Assembly: GCF_030408435.1 (NCBI RefSeq)
Contig: NZ_CP047046.1
Span: 788,572-852,571 of the forward strand
Source: Corynebacterium auriscanis
Lineage (GTDB): Bacteria > Actinomycetota > Actinomycetes > Mycobacteriales > Mycobacteriaceae
Reading direction: 5' to 3'
DNA length: 64,000 nt
Shown one piece after another: positions 1-9,000 of this stretch. A program made the translations under genes and the position numbers. The notes beneath the pieces are model-generated. The model had not been told where the DNA came from, did no database searches, and saw nothing but the letters and a program-made list of their open reading frames with translations. How positions within the stretch are numbered: position 1 is the stretch's first letter; each line of letters starts with the position of its first letter.

Positions 1-1971
1 ACGCTCCATCTTGGCGCTGCGCGGCCCGCTGAAAGCTTGACGCATATCCATGAAATGCCCACGTTGCACGGCATTTTCATAAGCGGTGACATCGTCCGGC
101 TTCGGTTCGATCCACTCTTCGACCTCCAGCAGTGGCGGTAGCTCAGCCAGCACATCGGACTGATTGCGGCGTAAGTAATGGGGCGCGATTGTCTTCTTGA
201 ACTTCCCCGCGTGCCCGCGCACCCGTTCCAGTTGCGTGGTGATCTCTGGATCCAGGTACCCCAGCAGCGCTTCAAACTCCGCCACGCGGTTTTCTAGCGG
301 TGTGCCCGTGAGGTACACGCAGATCTCTGCGCGCTTCGTCAGTGCCTGCACCCCTTGAGATTGCAGTGACTTGGGGTTCTTCGCACGGTGGGCCTCGTCA
401 ACCACCAGCACATCGACGGGCCGCTCGCTGTCTGCACCCGTAAGCTGATCGTTGGCACGGACTTCGGGGTAACCGGCGATGGCCACTCCGCCGCGTTTCG
501 TCCACGCCTCATACGTCGCTTCCTTGTTGGGGCCGTGCAGAATAAGCGGCTCCAACTCCGTGAATTTACGTACTTCGCGTTCCCAGTTGATGCGCAAGCT
601 GGGCGGGCACACCACCAGTGCATGCGTTCTACCTTGGGCGGCCATGTGCACGATGGCGGCGAGGGCCTGCAGAGTCTTTCCCAAACCCATTTCGTCGCCG
701 ATCAGTACCTTGCGTTGCGCCAATGCGAATTTCGCGCCAAACGCCTGATAGCCACGCAGGTTGGCCTTGATGGTGCCTTGCAGATTGATGTCCTCAATCC
801 GCCGCGCCACTTCCTCGGGCACGTCGCTCGTGTGTTCGCCGTCGCCATACGCGTGGAACTCCGCTGCGCGAATGGCATAGATATTCCAGGCTTCCTCGGC
901 CGACAGATTCGGGGTGGGGCGGTGGGCCTCCACTTCTGTAAGCAAACTGTTGGCACCGGCTATCGCTACCTTATATTCCGACGCCACCCGCTCCAGTTGA
1001 ATCACGTCCGTGGGTAGGCCTCGGATGTCATCGCGGAATGTCAGCAGGTTGGCCAGCGCCGTCACATAGCCTGTGGAGGCGTGTTTTTGCTGGTAATCAA
1101 TTCGCGGAATCTGTGACCGCTCGACGTCTTCAATGAAACTGCGCGCTGCTGCAATGGCTTGCGTGGCCGTCTTTTCCCCCACCCCGTCGTAAGGAGTGAG
1201 GTCAGCGGGCGTGGCGTGCGCGATCTGGTGCAAGGTGAGGTGCTGTAACGGGCCCAACCGCAAACGACCGTCGGTGATCTGATCCAACACGGAGATGTCT
1301 GTGCGCTGGATCTCCGCGCGCGCCTGTTGCTCGCACAACTGGCGCGCGGCCTCCTGCACACGCTGTTCCAACATCCGCTCGGTAGCCAGTTGGGTTTCGA
1401 TACGTTCTGCGGCGGCAACGTGGGTGTTGACCTGCTGAGCATCCACCCATTCCACCGGACGGTTGGTGAGTTGCATCAGGTCGCGCGTGATGGCTTCCGT
1501 GGCCGCGGAGAGACTAATGCCCGTAAATTCATTCGTTGGAGTGGAGCCCAGGGCGGCGTCAATCCCCGAAAGAATTGAGTGCACCGCCGCAACATCCAGC
1601 GATCGCATCCAGGCGATGGCCTGCTCCCCGGCGACGGGGCGTTTGCGGAAGAACCGTAGAAAACCGGTGGAATCGGGAACCTTGCGGGCCTCGGCGGCGG
1701 AGAGCTCGAATTCGGTGGGGGAGGGGAGCGCGATCTGGGCAACCTCTTGGTGTAGATAATCGAAGTTGGTGCGGTTGATCTTGGCAAGGTATGCCGCGGT
1801 CTGAAGGTTGGGGCCGAATGCGAACACCCGAGTCTCGTCGTTACTGCCGATGGTGGGCGCCACCCCACCAGCCGCGATGGTATCGACGCGCCACCTCGTG
1901 GCCTCGAGGTGCTGACACGCACCACGCACATCGGCAATGAGGGTTTCTAGTTCTACAGCCGTGATCGTCAC
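1..1971 (-). CDS. SNF2-family DEAD/DEAH-box helicase (3' end outside window)
   Basis: The minus-strand reading frame is open from a GTG at 1971 to the window edge, so the C-terminal helicase lobe is missing. The first ~400 residues are helical and include a helix-hairpin-helix-like stretch (TPYDGVGEKTATQAI). A SNF2 ATPase lobe follows, with Walker A-type DEMGLGKT near residue 424 and a VVDEAH box near residue 523. SNF2 ATPases move along duplex DNA and remodel protein-DNA complexes; the substrate here is unknown. GTG 1971 is the first usable start after an in-frame TAG five codons upstream; the nearby ATG at 1973 is followed at once by a stop. It is divergent from lysX with only 46 bp between. 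Confidence 0.85.
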   Translation of the reverse strand, partial: MTITAVELETLIADVRGACQHLEATRWRVDTIAAGGVAPTIGSNDETRVFAFGPNLQTAAYLAKINRTNFDYLHQEVAQIALPSPTEFELSAAEARKVPDSTGFLRFFRKRPVAGEQAIAWMRSLDVAAVHSILSGIDAALGSTPTNEFTGISLSAATEAITRDLMQLTNRPVEWVDAQQVNTHVAAAERIETQLATERMLEQRVQEAARQLCEQQARAEIQRTDISVLDQITDGRLRLGPLQHLTLHQIAHATPADLTPYDGVGEKTATQAIAAARSFIEDVERSQIPRIDYQQKHASTGYVTALANLLTFRDDIRGLPTDVIQLERVASEYKVAIAGANSLLTEVEAHRPTPNLSAEEAWNIYAIRAAEFHAYGDGEHTSDVPEEVARRIEDINLQGTIKANLRGYQAFGAKFALAQRKVLIGDEMGLGKTLQALAAIVHMAAQGRTHALVVCPPSLRINWEREVRKFTELEPLILHGPNKEATYEAWTKRGGVAIAGYPEVRANDQLTGADSERPVDVLVVDEAHRAKNPKSLQSQGVQALTKRAEICVYLTGTPLENRVAEFEALLGYLDPEITTQLERVRGHAGKFKKTIAPHYLRRNQSDVLAELPPLLEVEEWIEPKPDDVTAYENAVQRGHFMDMRQAFSGPRSAKMER

Positions 1972-2017
1972 ATTCAGCAGATTCTAATGCGCTGTGGCTA
2001 AGCGATGTCTGCAGTAG

Positions 2018-5000
2018 GTGGTAAAACAAGTGACTATGAATCCACGGTCCAGTACTCCCGACACGGGTGGAGCAACCGCAACAAAGGTCGAGACCGATAG
2101 CCGGAGAGCCTCAGCGTGTAAAGGCACAGCCCGTAAAGGCGCGGCCCGTAAAGCTGTCACCCGCCCGGCAGGGCTTGCCCGCAAACAGGTGACCAAGGTG
2201 CGAAGCACCCGGATGGTGCCACGCATTTTGGGAATTGCCGTGTGTAGCTACGCCATGCTCGGCATGCTGATGATCGTGTTCTTCCCGTTGCGCCAGGAGC
2301 TACACGGGTTCCGAAAGTTCATGGATACCGTGTTCTTGCCCTTGCCGGGGTTGTCCTTGGCCTGGACGGTGGCCCTGTTTCTGTTGGGCGGGGCGCTATT
2401 GGCTGGTAAGCGGGCCGGTTGGTGGATCGCACTGGTGGCACTGGGATCGATCGTGATCGCGGACCTATTGCTGGTGCTTGCTCCCGGCGCGTTCGACGTG
2501 CCCGCTCGGGAGTTGCCGCTACTGCGTTTGGGGGCGATCGTCCAAACACTCATGTTCTGCACATTGTTGGTCGCAAAGCCCGCGTTCCCCGCACTTTCAC
2601 GCCCTGGGTCGAGGCGCCAAGCATTCCTGGTGTGGCTGGGTGGCACCACAGTGGTTTTCCTCTTCGGGTGCGCCCTCATCACGTGGTTCCCGGGGACTCT
2701 GCATGGATGGGACCGCTACGGATGGGTGCTCAACCACGCGGTGACGTTATCGCTGTTCGATCCCTCCCAATTCAACGGCCATGCCTCCAGGGGTGACGCG
2801 TTCATTCTGTCTGCGCTTTCCGCCGTGGTGATCGTTGCTGCGGTGTGGACGTTGCTTCGATCCCAACAACGCGTAGCGGCCATCAGCCAGACGGACGAGA
2901 AGATCATCCGTACCATGATCGCGCGGTTCAACACGGATGATTCCTTGGCGTATTTCGCCACGCGCCACGATAAGGCCGTCGTGTTTGCTCCCAACGGGCA
3001 AGCAGCGGTGACGTACTCCGTATTTGCCGGTGTGAGTCTGGCCTCCGCTGATCCCATCGGTGCAGAAGATGCGTGGGATGAGGCGATCAATGCCTGGCTG
3101 AAACGCTCCCGCGAATACGGTTGGACTCCGGCAGTTATGGGCGCCTCGGAGAAGGGTGCGCGGTACTACAAACGCCACGGATTGTCCGCCATTCAGCTAG
3201 GTGATGAAGCTATCATCTATCCGGAAAAGTTCCACTTGGGCGACCCTGAACTGCGCGGTGTGCGCCAAGCGGTCAATCGCACGAACCGGGTGGGCATGAC
3301 ATTCCGTGTGCGCCAGCACAGTGAACTTACTGAAGAAGAAATGGAGTTGGTTAAGCAGCGCTCCGACCAGTGGCGTGATACCACCGACGAGCGAGGGTTT
3401 TCTATGGCCTTATCGCGTTTGGGTAATCCGAGTGATGGTGGTTGCACGATCATTGAGGCGCTCATCGACGGCGAGGTTGTCGCACATTTGTCCTTCGTGC
3501 CCTGGGGGCGTAACGGATTGAGCCTAGACCTGATGCGTCGCGCGCCGGGTTCACCTAACGGAACGATTGAAGCCATGGTGGCCCACCTGTGTACTAACGA
3601 ACGCTTGGCCATTCAGCGGATCTCACTAAACTTCGCGGTTTTCCGCAAGATCTTCGCGACTGAAACGAAGGTCGATACTGGGCCAGTCACCCGCGCCGTG
3701 CGTAAGGCTTTGGTGTTCTTTTCCCGCTGGTGGCAAATGGAGGCACTGTACCGTTCGAACGTGAAATACAACCCGGAATGGGCCCCGCGCTATATGTGCT
3801 TCGGTGAATCCGCTTCATTCGTCCGAACTGCGTTGGCAGCCGGAATGGCAGAGGGCTTCGTGCCCGCGCCCCTGCGTGCGAATACGATCCAAGCTCAAGG
3901 AGAAACGGAAAACACAGTCGGCGGGCAGGCCGCCCTGGCGCTGCTGCCTGTGTGGGAAGAAGATATTGCGCAGGGCCGCCGGCGCCGGCGCAGCATTGGT
4001 GATCAAAACCGGGTACGTATTGATACAGCCCGCCGCTTGCAGAGCCGAGGGATCGATCCGTGGCAGCACGGTGGCAAGCCAACTCATGGCTGCGGTGAGA
4101 TCACCCACCTCCCGGCCGATTCCGTAGCTAGCGTTGCCGGGCGGATCATCGGTCGTCGTTACTTCGGAGGGGTGCTGTTCCTCGACGTGCAGGATCACAC
4201 TGGCCTGGCACAGGTCATCGTTGAACGCGATAGTTTTTCGGGTGCCCTTTCACCTGGTTCTTTATTCGACGCCAAGCCCGAGCGGCTTCGCTTAGCGACA
4301 CTGGAAAGCTCCATTGATTTGGCAGATCTGGTGCGGGTGACGGGTACGGTCGGCACGTCGCGCAAGGGGCATCCGTCGTTGCTGGCGCAAGAGGTGCAGA
4401 TAGAGGCGAAATCCTTGCACCCATTGCCGGACAAGCGAAAGGGGTTGCAGAATCCGGAAACGCGCCTGCGCAATCGGCACCTCGATATGACTTTGAATCC
4501 TCAAGTTTTGCAGTCCCTCAAGGCACGCTCTGCAGTATTAAACGCAATGCGTGGCGAACTTGTACGCGGGGACTATTTGGAAGTTGAAACGCCCATTCTG
4601 CAGCCCATTCACGGTGGAGCTAACGCGCGCCCATTCCGCACGTATATCAATGCTTATAACATGGATTTATACTTGCGAATCGCACCCGAGCTTTACCTCA
4701 AACGCCTGATGTGCGGCGGGTTACCAAGAGTATTTGAGTTGGGCCGCGATTTTCGCAATGAGGGAGCGGATAACAAGCACAACCCGGAGTTCACGGTGCT
4801 CGAGGCATACGAAGCACATGGTGATTACCGCACGATGATGGCACTGGCCCGAAAGCTCATTTGTGCTGCAGCCACAGCCGTTCATGGCAAGCCGGTCATT
4901 CGGGATCCCCGTACTGGAGAGTTTGTGGATATTTCGGGGGAGTGGCCCGTTCGCAGCGTGATCGATTCGATTAATCATGCGCTGCAGGATCGGATGATTA

Positions 5001-5554
5001 CACAGGCGCAGGACCGCACGGTTACACAGGCGCAGGAACATCCCGATATAGGAGATGCGACCTTCGCATGTATTGGATTGGACAGCGACCTAGGGCACTT
5101 GCGCCAGGTCGCGCAGGCCGTGGGTGTGCATCCGCAGTCCACGTGGGATGCAGGCAAAATAATCGAGGAAATCTACGGCGAGATTGTGGAAGACTCCACC
5201 ACACTGCCAACGTTCTATATCGATTTTCCCGCTAGTGTTTCTCCGCTGACACGCCCGCATCCCGATAACCCTGATCTTTGCCAGCGGTGGGATTTGGTTG
5301 CCTTCGGTATGGAGCTTGGCACCGCTTATTCCGAATTGACGGACCCATTGCTACAGCGCGAGCGACTTGAACAGCAGTCTCTGCTGGCTGCGGGCGGTGA
5401 CGTTGAAGCAATGGAAGTCGACGAGGATTTCCTGCGCGCACTTGAGTTCGGCATGCCTCCGGCAGGTGGACTGGGCCTAGGTGTTGATCGCATCATCATG
5501 CTGATCAATGGTGGCAGCATGAGGGAGAATTTGGCTTTCCCTCTGGTGAAGTAA
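2018..5554 (+). CDS. lysX: LysX: lysyl-phosphatidylglycerol synthase / lysyl-tRNA synthetase fusion
   Basis: This 1178-residue protein charges tRNA-Lys and transfers lysine to phosphatidylglycerol, giving a less negative membrane; in Mycobacterium tuberculosis LysX this protects against cationic peptides. After a basic N-terminus, about six membrane segments lie between residues 69 and 285. A DUF2156/MprF-like transferase domain follows from about 300, then an OB-fold anticodon-binding domain near 690-800, then a class II synthetase core with motif 2 (RVFELGRDFRNEG, near 905) and motif 3 (GLGLGVDRIIML, near 1152). The start is uncertain: GTG 2018, GTG 2030 and ATG 2036 are all in frame with weak ribosome sites. 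A 24-bp tandem repeat lies within the synthetase core. Confidence 0.95.
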   Translation: MVKQVTMNPRSSTPDTGGATATKVETDSRRASACKGTARKGAARKAVTRPAGLARKQVTKVRSTRMVPRILGIAVCSYAMLGMLMIVFFPLRQELHGFRKFMDTVFLPLPGLSLAWTVALFLLGGALLAGKRAGWWIALVALGSIVIADLLLVLAPGAFDVPARELPLLRLGAIVQTLMFCTLLVAKPAFPALSRPGSRRQAFLVWLGGTTVVFLFGCALITWFPGTLHGWDRYGWVLNHAVTLSLFDPSQFNGHASRGDAFILSALSAVVIVAAVWTLLRSQQRVAAISQTDEKIIRTMIARFNTDDSLAYFATRHDKAVVFAPNGQAAVTYSVFAGVSLASADPIGAEDAWDEAINAWLKRSREYGWTPAVMGASEKGARYYKRHGLSAIQLGDEAIIYPEKFHLGDPELRGVRQAVNRTNRVGMTFRVRQHSELTEEEMELVKQRSDQWRDTTDERGFSMALSRLGNPSDGGCTIIEALIDGEVVAHLSFVPWGRNGLSLDLMRRAPGSPNGTIEAMVAHLCTNERLAIQRISLNFAVFRKIFATETKVDTGPVTRAVRKALVFFSRWWQMEALYRSNVKYNPEWAPRYMCFGESASFVRTALAAGMAEGFVPAPLRANTIQAQGETENTVGGQAALALLPVWEEDIAQGRRRRRSIGDQNRVRIDTARRLQSRGIDPWQHGGKPTHGCGEITHLPADSVASVAGRIIGRRYFGGVLFLDVQDHTGLAQVIVERDSFSGALSPGSLFDAKPERLRLATLESSIDLADLVRVTGTVGTSRKGHPSLLAQEVQIEAKSLHPLPDKRKGLQNPETRLRNRHLDMTLNPQVLQSLKARSAVLNAMRGELVRGDYLEVETPILQPIHGGANARPFRTYINAYNMDLYLRIAPELYLKRLMCGGLPRVFELGRDFRNEGADNKHNPEFTVLEAYEAHGDYRTMMALARKLICAAATAVHGKPVIRDPRTGEFVDISGEWPVRSVIDSINHALQDRMITQAQDRTVTQAQEHPDIGDATFACIGLDSDLGHLRQVAQAVGVHPQSTWDAGKIIEEIYGEIVEDSTTLPTFYIDFPASVSPLTRPHPDNPDLCQRWDLVAFGMELGTAYSELTDPLLQRERLEQQSLLAAGGDVEAMEVDEDFLRALEFGMPPAGGLGLGVDRIIMLINGGSMRENLAFPLVK
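4998..5037 (+). repeat. 24-bp-period tandem repeat inside lysX
   Basis: Two exact 16-bp copies of ttacacaggcgcagga start at 4998 and 5022, 24 bp apart. In the protein this makes the near-duplicate residues ITQAQDRT and VTQAQEHP in a loop of the synthetase domain. The frame is kept, so it is a tolerated in-frame duplication. Confidence 0.85.
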
Positions 5555-5616
5555 CGGCCAGCGGGAGAGACCGAAGTAGCGGCCAGCGGGGGAGGAACAC
5601 TGGCACAAACAAGAAA

Positions 5617-5640
5617 CCCCAGATGGAAAACCATCCGGGG
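5617..5640. terminator. Short hairpin downstream of lysX
   Basis: CCCC-a-GATGG and CCATC-c-GGGG can pair around a four-base AAAA loop with one mismatch. No T-run follows on the plus strand, while a short A-rich stretch precedes it, so it could stop transcription weakly in either direction or be an mRNA 3' stem. Confidence 0.35.
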
Positions 5641-5671
5641 AAACTTGCTGACGTTTCAAGAGGAGTAATAA

Positions 5672-5713
5672 ATGACCGTTCGTATTCCTAGGATCCTTTC
5701 TGTCGACCGCTGA
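5672..5713 (+). CDS. Candidate 13-residue leader-type ORF
   Basis: The sequence aagaggagtaata sits just before ATG 5672, an excellent ribosome-binding site at good spacing. The ORF encodes MTVRIPRILSVDR and stops at TGA 5711-5713. It is basic and Ile/Arg/Val-rich, and lies about 260 bp upstream of the BCCT transporter start. It could be a leader peptide or a short independent peptide. No terminator/antiterminator pair is obvious nearby. The evidence is only the ribosome site and the clean stop. Confidence 0.3.
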   Translation: MTVRIPRILSVDR

Positions 5714-5976
5714 GCACTAATTTAGGTCATGATCCTGAAGAGCTTCTGTGAGGCCACTGCGAGATCTTTACACATTATTTGCTATTTTCCGGTCGGCTGT
5801 GTGTGGCGTGGCTGACCCGCTGAGTGCCCCCACAATCCTGCGAAGTTATGAATGCAGCAGGGGTGAGGCATTAGACTGCTGAACCGGTTAATAAAAACCT
5901 TAGCGATGCAGCTACGGGTCTCACCGGACAAGGGTGCGTCGGTGGAAAGGTAAACACGAAAGGACGGGCGTAGGCC

Positions 5977-7947
5977 ATGAGCCGCCTCCAAACTAATGCC
6001 GCTGTGGAAGAATCCTCAGCGGTACCCGGTCACGAATTCAGTAATCCTGACAACAAGAAGGGCTCGGCAGATCCTCTCATTTTTGGCCTCTCAGTAGGCT
6101 TCATTGGTGTCTTCGTTCTTGCAACGATCATCTTCAAAGGCAGAGCGCGCGAATTCTTCAGCGCGATCGCCGGATGGCTTCTCTCCAACCTGAACTGGAT
6201 GTACATCGGAGGTGTATCCATCTCGTTCTTGTTCCTCATTGGTATCTTCGTCTCTCACTTTGGCCGCATGCGTTTGGGCGGAGACGGTGAGCAGCCGGAG
6301 CACTCCACTGCCAGCTGGTTTGCGATGCTCTTTGCCGGTGGTATCGGTAGTGTACTGATGTTTTTCGGTGTAGCTGAACCCCTCAACCACGTCACTAACG
6401 TGCCCATGCAGGACACGCAGCCGCTGAGTCGAGAAGCAATTCGCGAAGCCATGGGCTTCACGATGTACCACTTTGGTGTGCACATGTGGGTGATTTCCGC
6501 GCTGCCTGGCCTGGCAATGGGGTACTTCATTTACAAGCGCCACTTGCCACCGCGCATTTCCTCCATCTTTGCGCCGATTCTTGGGGCCAAGATTTACAGC
6601 TGGCCAGGTAAATTGATCGACGCCCTCGCGATCATCGGGACCGTGTTCGGTATTGCAGTCTCGGTTGGTCTGGGTGCGCTTCAGATCAACGCCGGGTTGG
6701 CCAAACTTTTTGGCGCACCCACGGTGGCATGGGTCCAGGTTGCTGTTATCGCTGTGATTTGCGTCATCGCTTGCTTCTCAGTAGCGAGTGGTCTGAACAA
6801 GGGGATTAAGATTCTGTCCAATGCCAACATCCTCATGGCTGTGGTGTTGATGATCTTCATCCTCGCAACAGGCCCCACTTTGGTGTTGCTGCGTGGCAGC
6901 ATGGATACGGCATCCATCTACGCTGATTACCTGCCAAAGATTATGTTCTGGTCTGATTCTCAAGATGTGAACCCAGGTTGGCAGGGCAAGTGGACGGTCT
7001 TCTACTGGGCGTGGACCATCTGTTGGTCGCCATTTGTGGGTATGTTCGTTGCCCGTATTTCCCGCGGTCGCACGGTGCGCGAATTCATCGGTGGTGTTTT
7101 GGCGCTGCCAACGATTTTCTCCATTGTGTGGTTCTCCGTATTTGGCTTCGCCGGTTTGGACATTGAGCAGAATCAACCCGGCGCTCTCACGGATCGGGTT
7201 GTTCAGGAGCAGGATACTGCGTTCGCATTATTCGGGTTCCTAGAGCACTTCCCGTGGGTATTCCCCGTCTCCGTTTTCGCGCTGATCATCGTCGCGATCT
7301 TTTTCATCACTTCGATCGACTCCGCGGCGATGATCACCGATATGTTCTCTGCCGGTGAAGAGAACAAGACACCAACGCTGTACCGTGTTTTGTGGGCGTT
7401 GCTCATCGGAGCGGTGGCAGGTGCGATCTTGGTCATGGCGCCAGAAGACGGCATCTCCACCCTGCAGGAAGTTGTGATCATCATTGGCTTCCCGTTCTTC
7501 GTGATCAACTTCGTCATGATGTACTCTCTCTTGCGCGGCATGCACGACGATTACGCAGCGCGACCAGAGCCCGTCACCCGGCAATGGGGTCGTACGGATT
7601 CCGCGGAGAAACTGGAAGAGCACGAGTCGCGCCCAGCTCCGGGTTACGACGAAGAGGGCAATGAGCTTCCGCGTTTCGAGTTTGATGAAGACGGTAGCTT
7701 AGTGATCCCCGGTAACGTGCGCATTCAAGGCAACCTCGGTGTTGACGGTGACGTCGATGAGGACCCAGAACCCGTCAAGGACAAGCCACAGTACAACCAA
7801 GATGGGGACTTGGTTGATGACGAAGGGCGCCTGATCAACGACGAGGGCGAACTAATCGATGAGGACGGCAACCGTGTCGACGAAAACGGTGTGCCTCTCG
7901 ACGAGGACGACCAGCAGATCAAGCCTGTTGCGGACGATCGCAACTAG
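5977..7947 (+). CDS. BCCT-family osmolyte (betaine/carnitine/choline-type) transporter
   Basis: A 656-residue secondary transporter of the BCCT family, which imports quaternary ammonium or related compatible solutes by ion coupling. Twelve hydrophobic segments fill residues ~30-525, and the family signature WSPFVGMFVARISRGRT is present. Compared with Corynebacterium glutamicum BetP, two aromatic-box tryptophans seem replaced: the TM8 motif reads FYWAWTICW (BetP WAWWISW) and the TM4 entry reads MYHFGVHMW. The glycine-rich TM3 stretch reads AGGIGSVLM instead of AGMGIG. The substrate may therefore differ from glycine betaine. The cytoplasmic tail is strongly acidic, with six heptad repeats (residues 608-649), unlike BetP's basic osmosensing tail. 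ATG 5977 follows aaaggacggg at usable spacing. Confidence 0.92.
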   Translation: MSRLQTNAAVEESSAVPGHEFSNPDNKKGSADPLIFGLSVGFIGVFVLATIIFKGRAREFFSAIAGWLLSNLNWMYIGGVSISFLFLIGIFVSHFGRMRLGGDGEQPEHSTASWFAMLFAGGIGSVLMFFGVAEPLNHVTNVPMQDTQPLSREAIREAMGFTMYHFGVHMWVISALPGLAMGYFIYKRHLPPRISSIFAPILGAKIYSWPGKLIDALAIIGTVFGIAVSVGLGALQINAGLAKLFGAPTVAWVQVAVIAVICVIACFSVASGLNKGIKILSNANILMAVVLMIFILATGPTLVLLRGSMDTASIYADYLPKIMFWSDSQDVNPGWQGKWTVFYWAWTICWSPFVGMFVARISRGRTVREFIGGVLALPTIFSIVWFSVFGFAGLDIEQNQPGALTDRVVQEQDTAFALFGFLEHFPWVFPVSVFALIIVAIFFITSIDSAAMITDMFSAGEENKTPTLYRVLWALLIGAVAGAILVMAPEDGISTLQEVVIIIGFPFFVINFVMMYSLLRGMHDDYAARPEPVTRQWGRTDSAEKLEEHESRPAPGYDEEGNELPRFEFDEDGSLVIPGNVRIQGNLGVDGDVDEDPEPVKDKPQYNQDGDLVDDEGRLINDEGELIDEDGNRVDENGVPLDEDDQQIKPVADDRN

Positions 7948-7972
7948 CGCACCTCGATTCCACGCATCTTTA

Positions 7973-8005
7973 TCCCTCATGTGCCACTGGCTCATGGGGG
8001 ATTTT
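7973..8005 (+). terminator. Rho-independent terminator after the BCCT gene
   Basis: TCCCTCATG (7973-7981) pairs with CATGGGGGA (7993-8001) with one G-U pair, followed by TTTT at 8002-8005. It separates the transporter gene from the dehydrogenase gene. Confidence 0.7.
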
Positions 8006-8105
8006 GGCGTCAAGTAAAAGAAAGCCGGCCCCCGGCGGTGGGAACGTCGTTACACTGGTAAGAAGTAAAGAACATATACCCGTATACAGATTTCAAGGAG
8101 CGAAT

Positions 8106-8963
8106 ATGGTTCAGCGCGTAGGTGTAATTGGTGCCGGCCTCATGGGCGCAGGTATCGCCGAGGTGGCGGCTAAGGCAGGTAGCGATGTTTTGGTGTGGGA
8201 GGCGAAGCAGGAATTTGCCGACGCCGGTAAGGCCCGCATCGAAAAGTCTCTCGCTAAGGCAGTTGAGCGCGGCAAGCTGTCAGAAGAAGACCGCGATGCA
8301 GCGGTACAGCGACTGTCGTTCACCACCAACCTCGAGGATTTCGCAGACCGTGAGATGGTCATGGAAGCGATCATCGAAAACGAGGATGTGAAAAAGGATG
8401 TCTTCGCCAAGCTGGATGCCATCGTGGAAGACAAGAAGGCTCCACTGTGCTCCAACACTTCCTCACTGCCAATCCAGACGATCGCATCCGCGACCGACAA
8501 CCCACAACGCGTGATGGGGCTGCACTTCTTCAACCCAGTACCAGTGCTGCCGCTGGTGGAGGTCATCCCTGCGCTAACCACCGATGAGGAAATCGTGGAG
8601 CGTGCGCAGAAGTACGCCACCGAGCAGCTGGGTAAGACCGCGATCCGCGCGAAGGATCGCTCCGGCTTCATCGTGAACTTCCTGCTGGTGCCTTACATGC
8701 TGTCCGCTATCCGCATGGTGGAACAGGGTGTGGCGACTGCAGAGGACATCGATAACGGCATGAAGCTGGGTGCAGCGCACCCCATGGGTCCATTGACACT
8801 GGCCGATATGGTTGGCTTGGATACTTGTGCCTTCATCGCAGACGTGATGTACCAGGAGTACGGCGACCCTTCTTACGCTTGCCCACCACTGCTGCGCCGC
8901 ATGGTTACCGCAGGTCACACCGGCCGTAAATCCGGCAAGGGATTCTACGACTACTCCAAGTAG
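8106..8963 (+). CDS. 3-hydroxybutyryl-CoA dehydrogenase
   Basis: A 285-residue NAD(P)-dependent enzyme that interconverts acetoacetyl-CoA-type and 3-hydroxyacyl-CoA substrates, as in beta-oxidation or butyrate-type metabolism. It shows the N-terminal dinucleotide-binding motif GAGLMGAG (residues 9-16), the family stretch HFFNPVPVLPLVEVI with the expected catalytic histidine near residue 140, and the C-terminal helical domain. The frame is open further upstream, but caaggagcgaat directly before ATG 8106 and the family's usual N-terminus fix the start. It has its own transcription unit after the upstream terminator. Confidence 0.92.
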   Translation: MVQRVGVIGAGLMGAGIAEVAAKAGSDVLVWEAKQEFADAGKARIEKSLAKAVERGKLSEEDRDAAVQRLSFTTNLEDFADREMVMEAIIENEDVKKDVFAKLDAIVEDKKAPLCSNTSSLPIQTIASATDNPQRVMGLHFFNPVPVLPLVEVIPALTTDEEIVERAQKYATEQLGKTAIRAKDRSGFIVNFLLVPYMLSAIRMVEQGVATAEDIDNGMKLGAAHPMGPLTLADMVGLDTCAFIADVMYQEYGDPSYACPPLLRRMVTAGHTGRKSGKGFYDYSK

Positions 8964-9000
8964 TTTGCCGTTGATGTTGATGCGGGGCGGACCATGCAGA

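Larger units (their letters stand above)
5555..5976. other. 422-bp gap between lysX and the BCCT transporter gene
   Basis: The gap holds two 11-bp copies of cggccagcggg (5555 and 5580), a short hairpin at 5617-5640, and a 13-codon ORF with a strong ribosome site at 5672. From 5714 to about 5950 I see no further gene; it is AT-richer and probably contains the transporter promoter, but no confident -35/-10 pair was found. Confidence 0.5.

Noticed and set aside
388..1017. 209-codon plus-strand ORF opposite the helicase
   Set aside because: The minus frame through the same DNA carries clear SNF2 motifs; the plus ORF has no recognisable features and is a shadow.
5680..5710. Cluster of restriction-site palindromes (cctagg, ggatcc, gtcgac) suggesting a cloning scar
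   Set aside because: The flanking sequence is ordinary intergenic DNA and no vector sequence is seen; the sites can occur by chance.
8004..8105. 34-residue N-terminal extension of the 3-hydroxybutyryl-CoA dehydrogenase
   Set aside because: The extension lacks family similarity, overlaps the upstream terminator's end, and the ribosome site lies just before ATG 8106.
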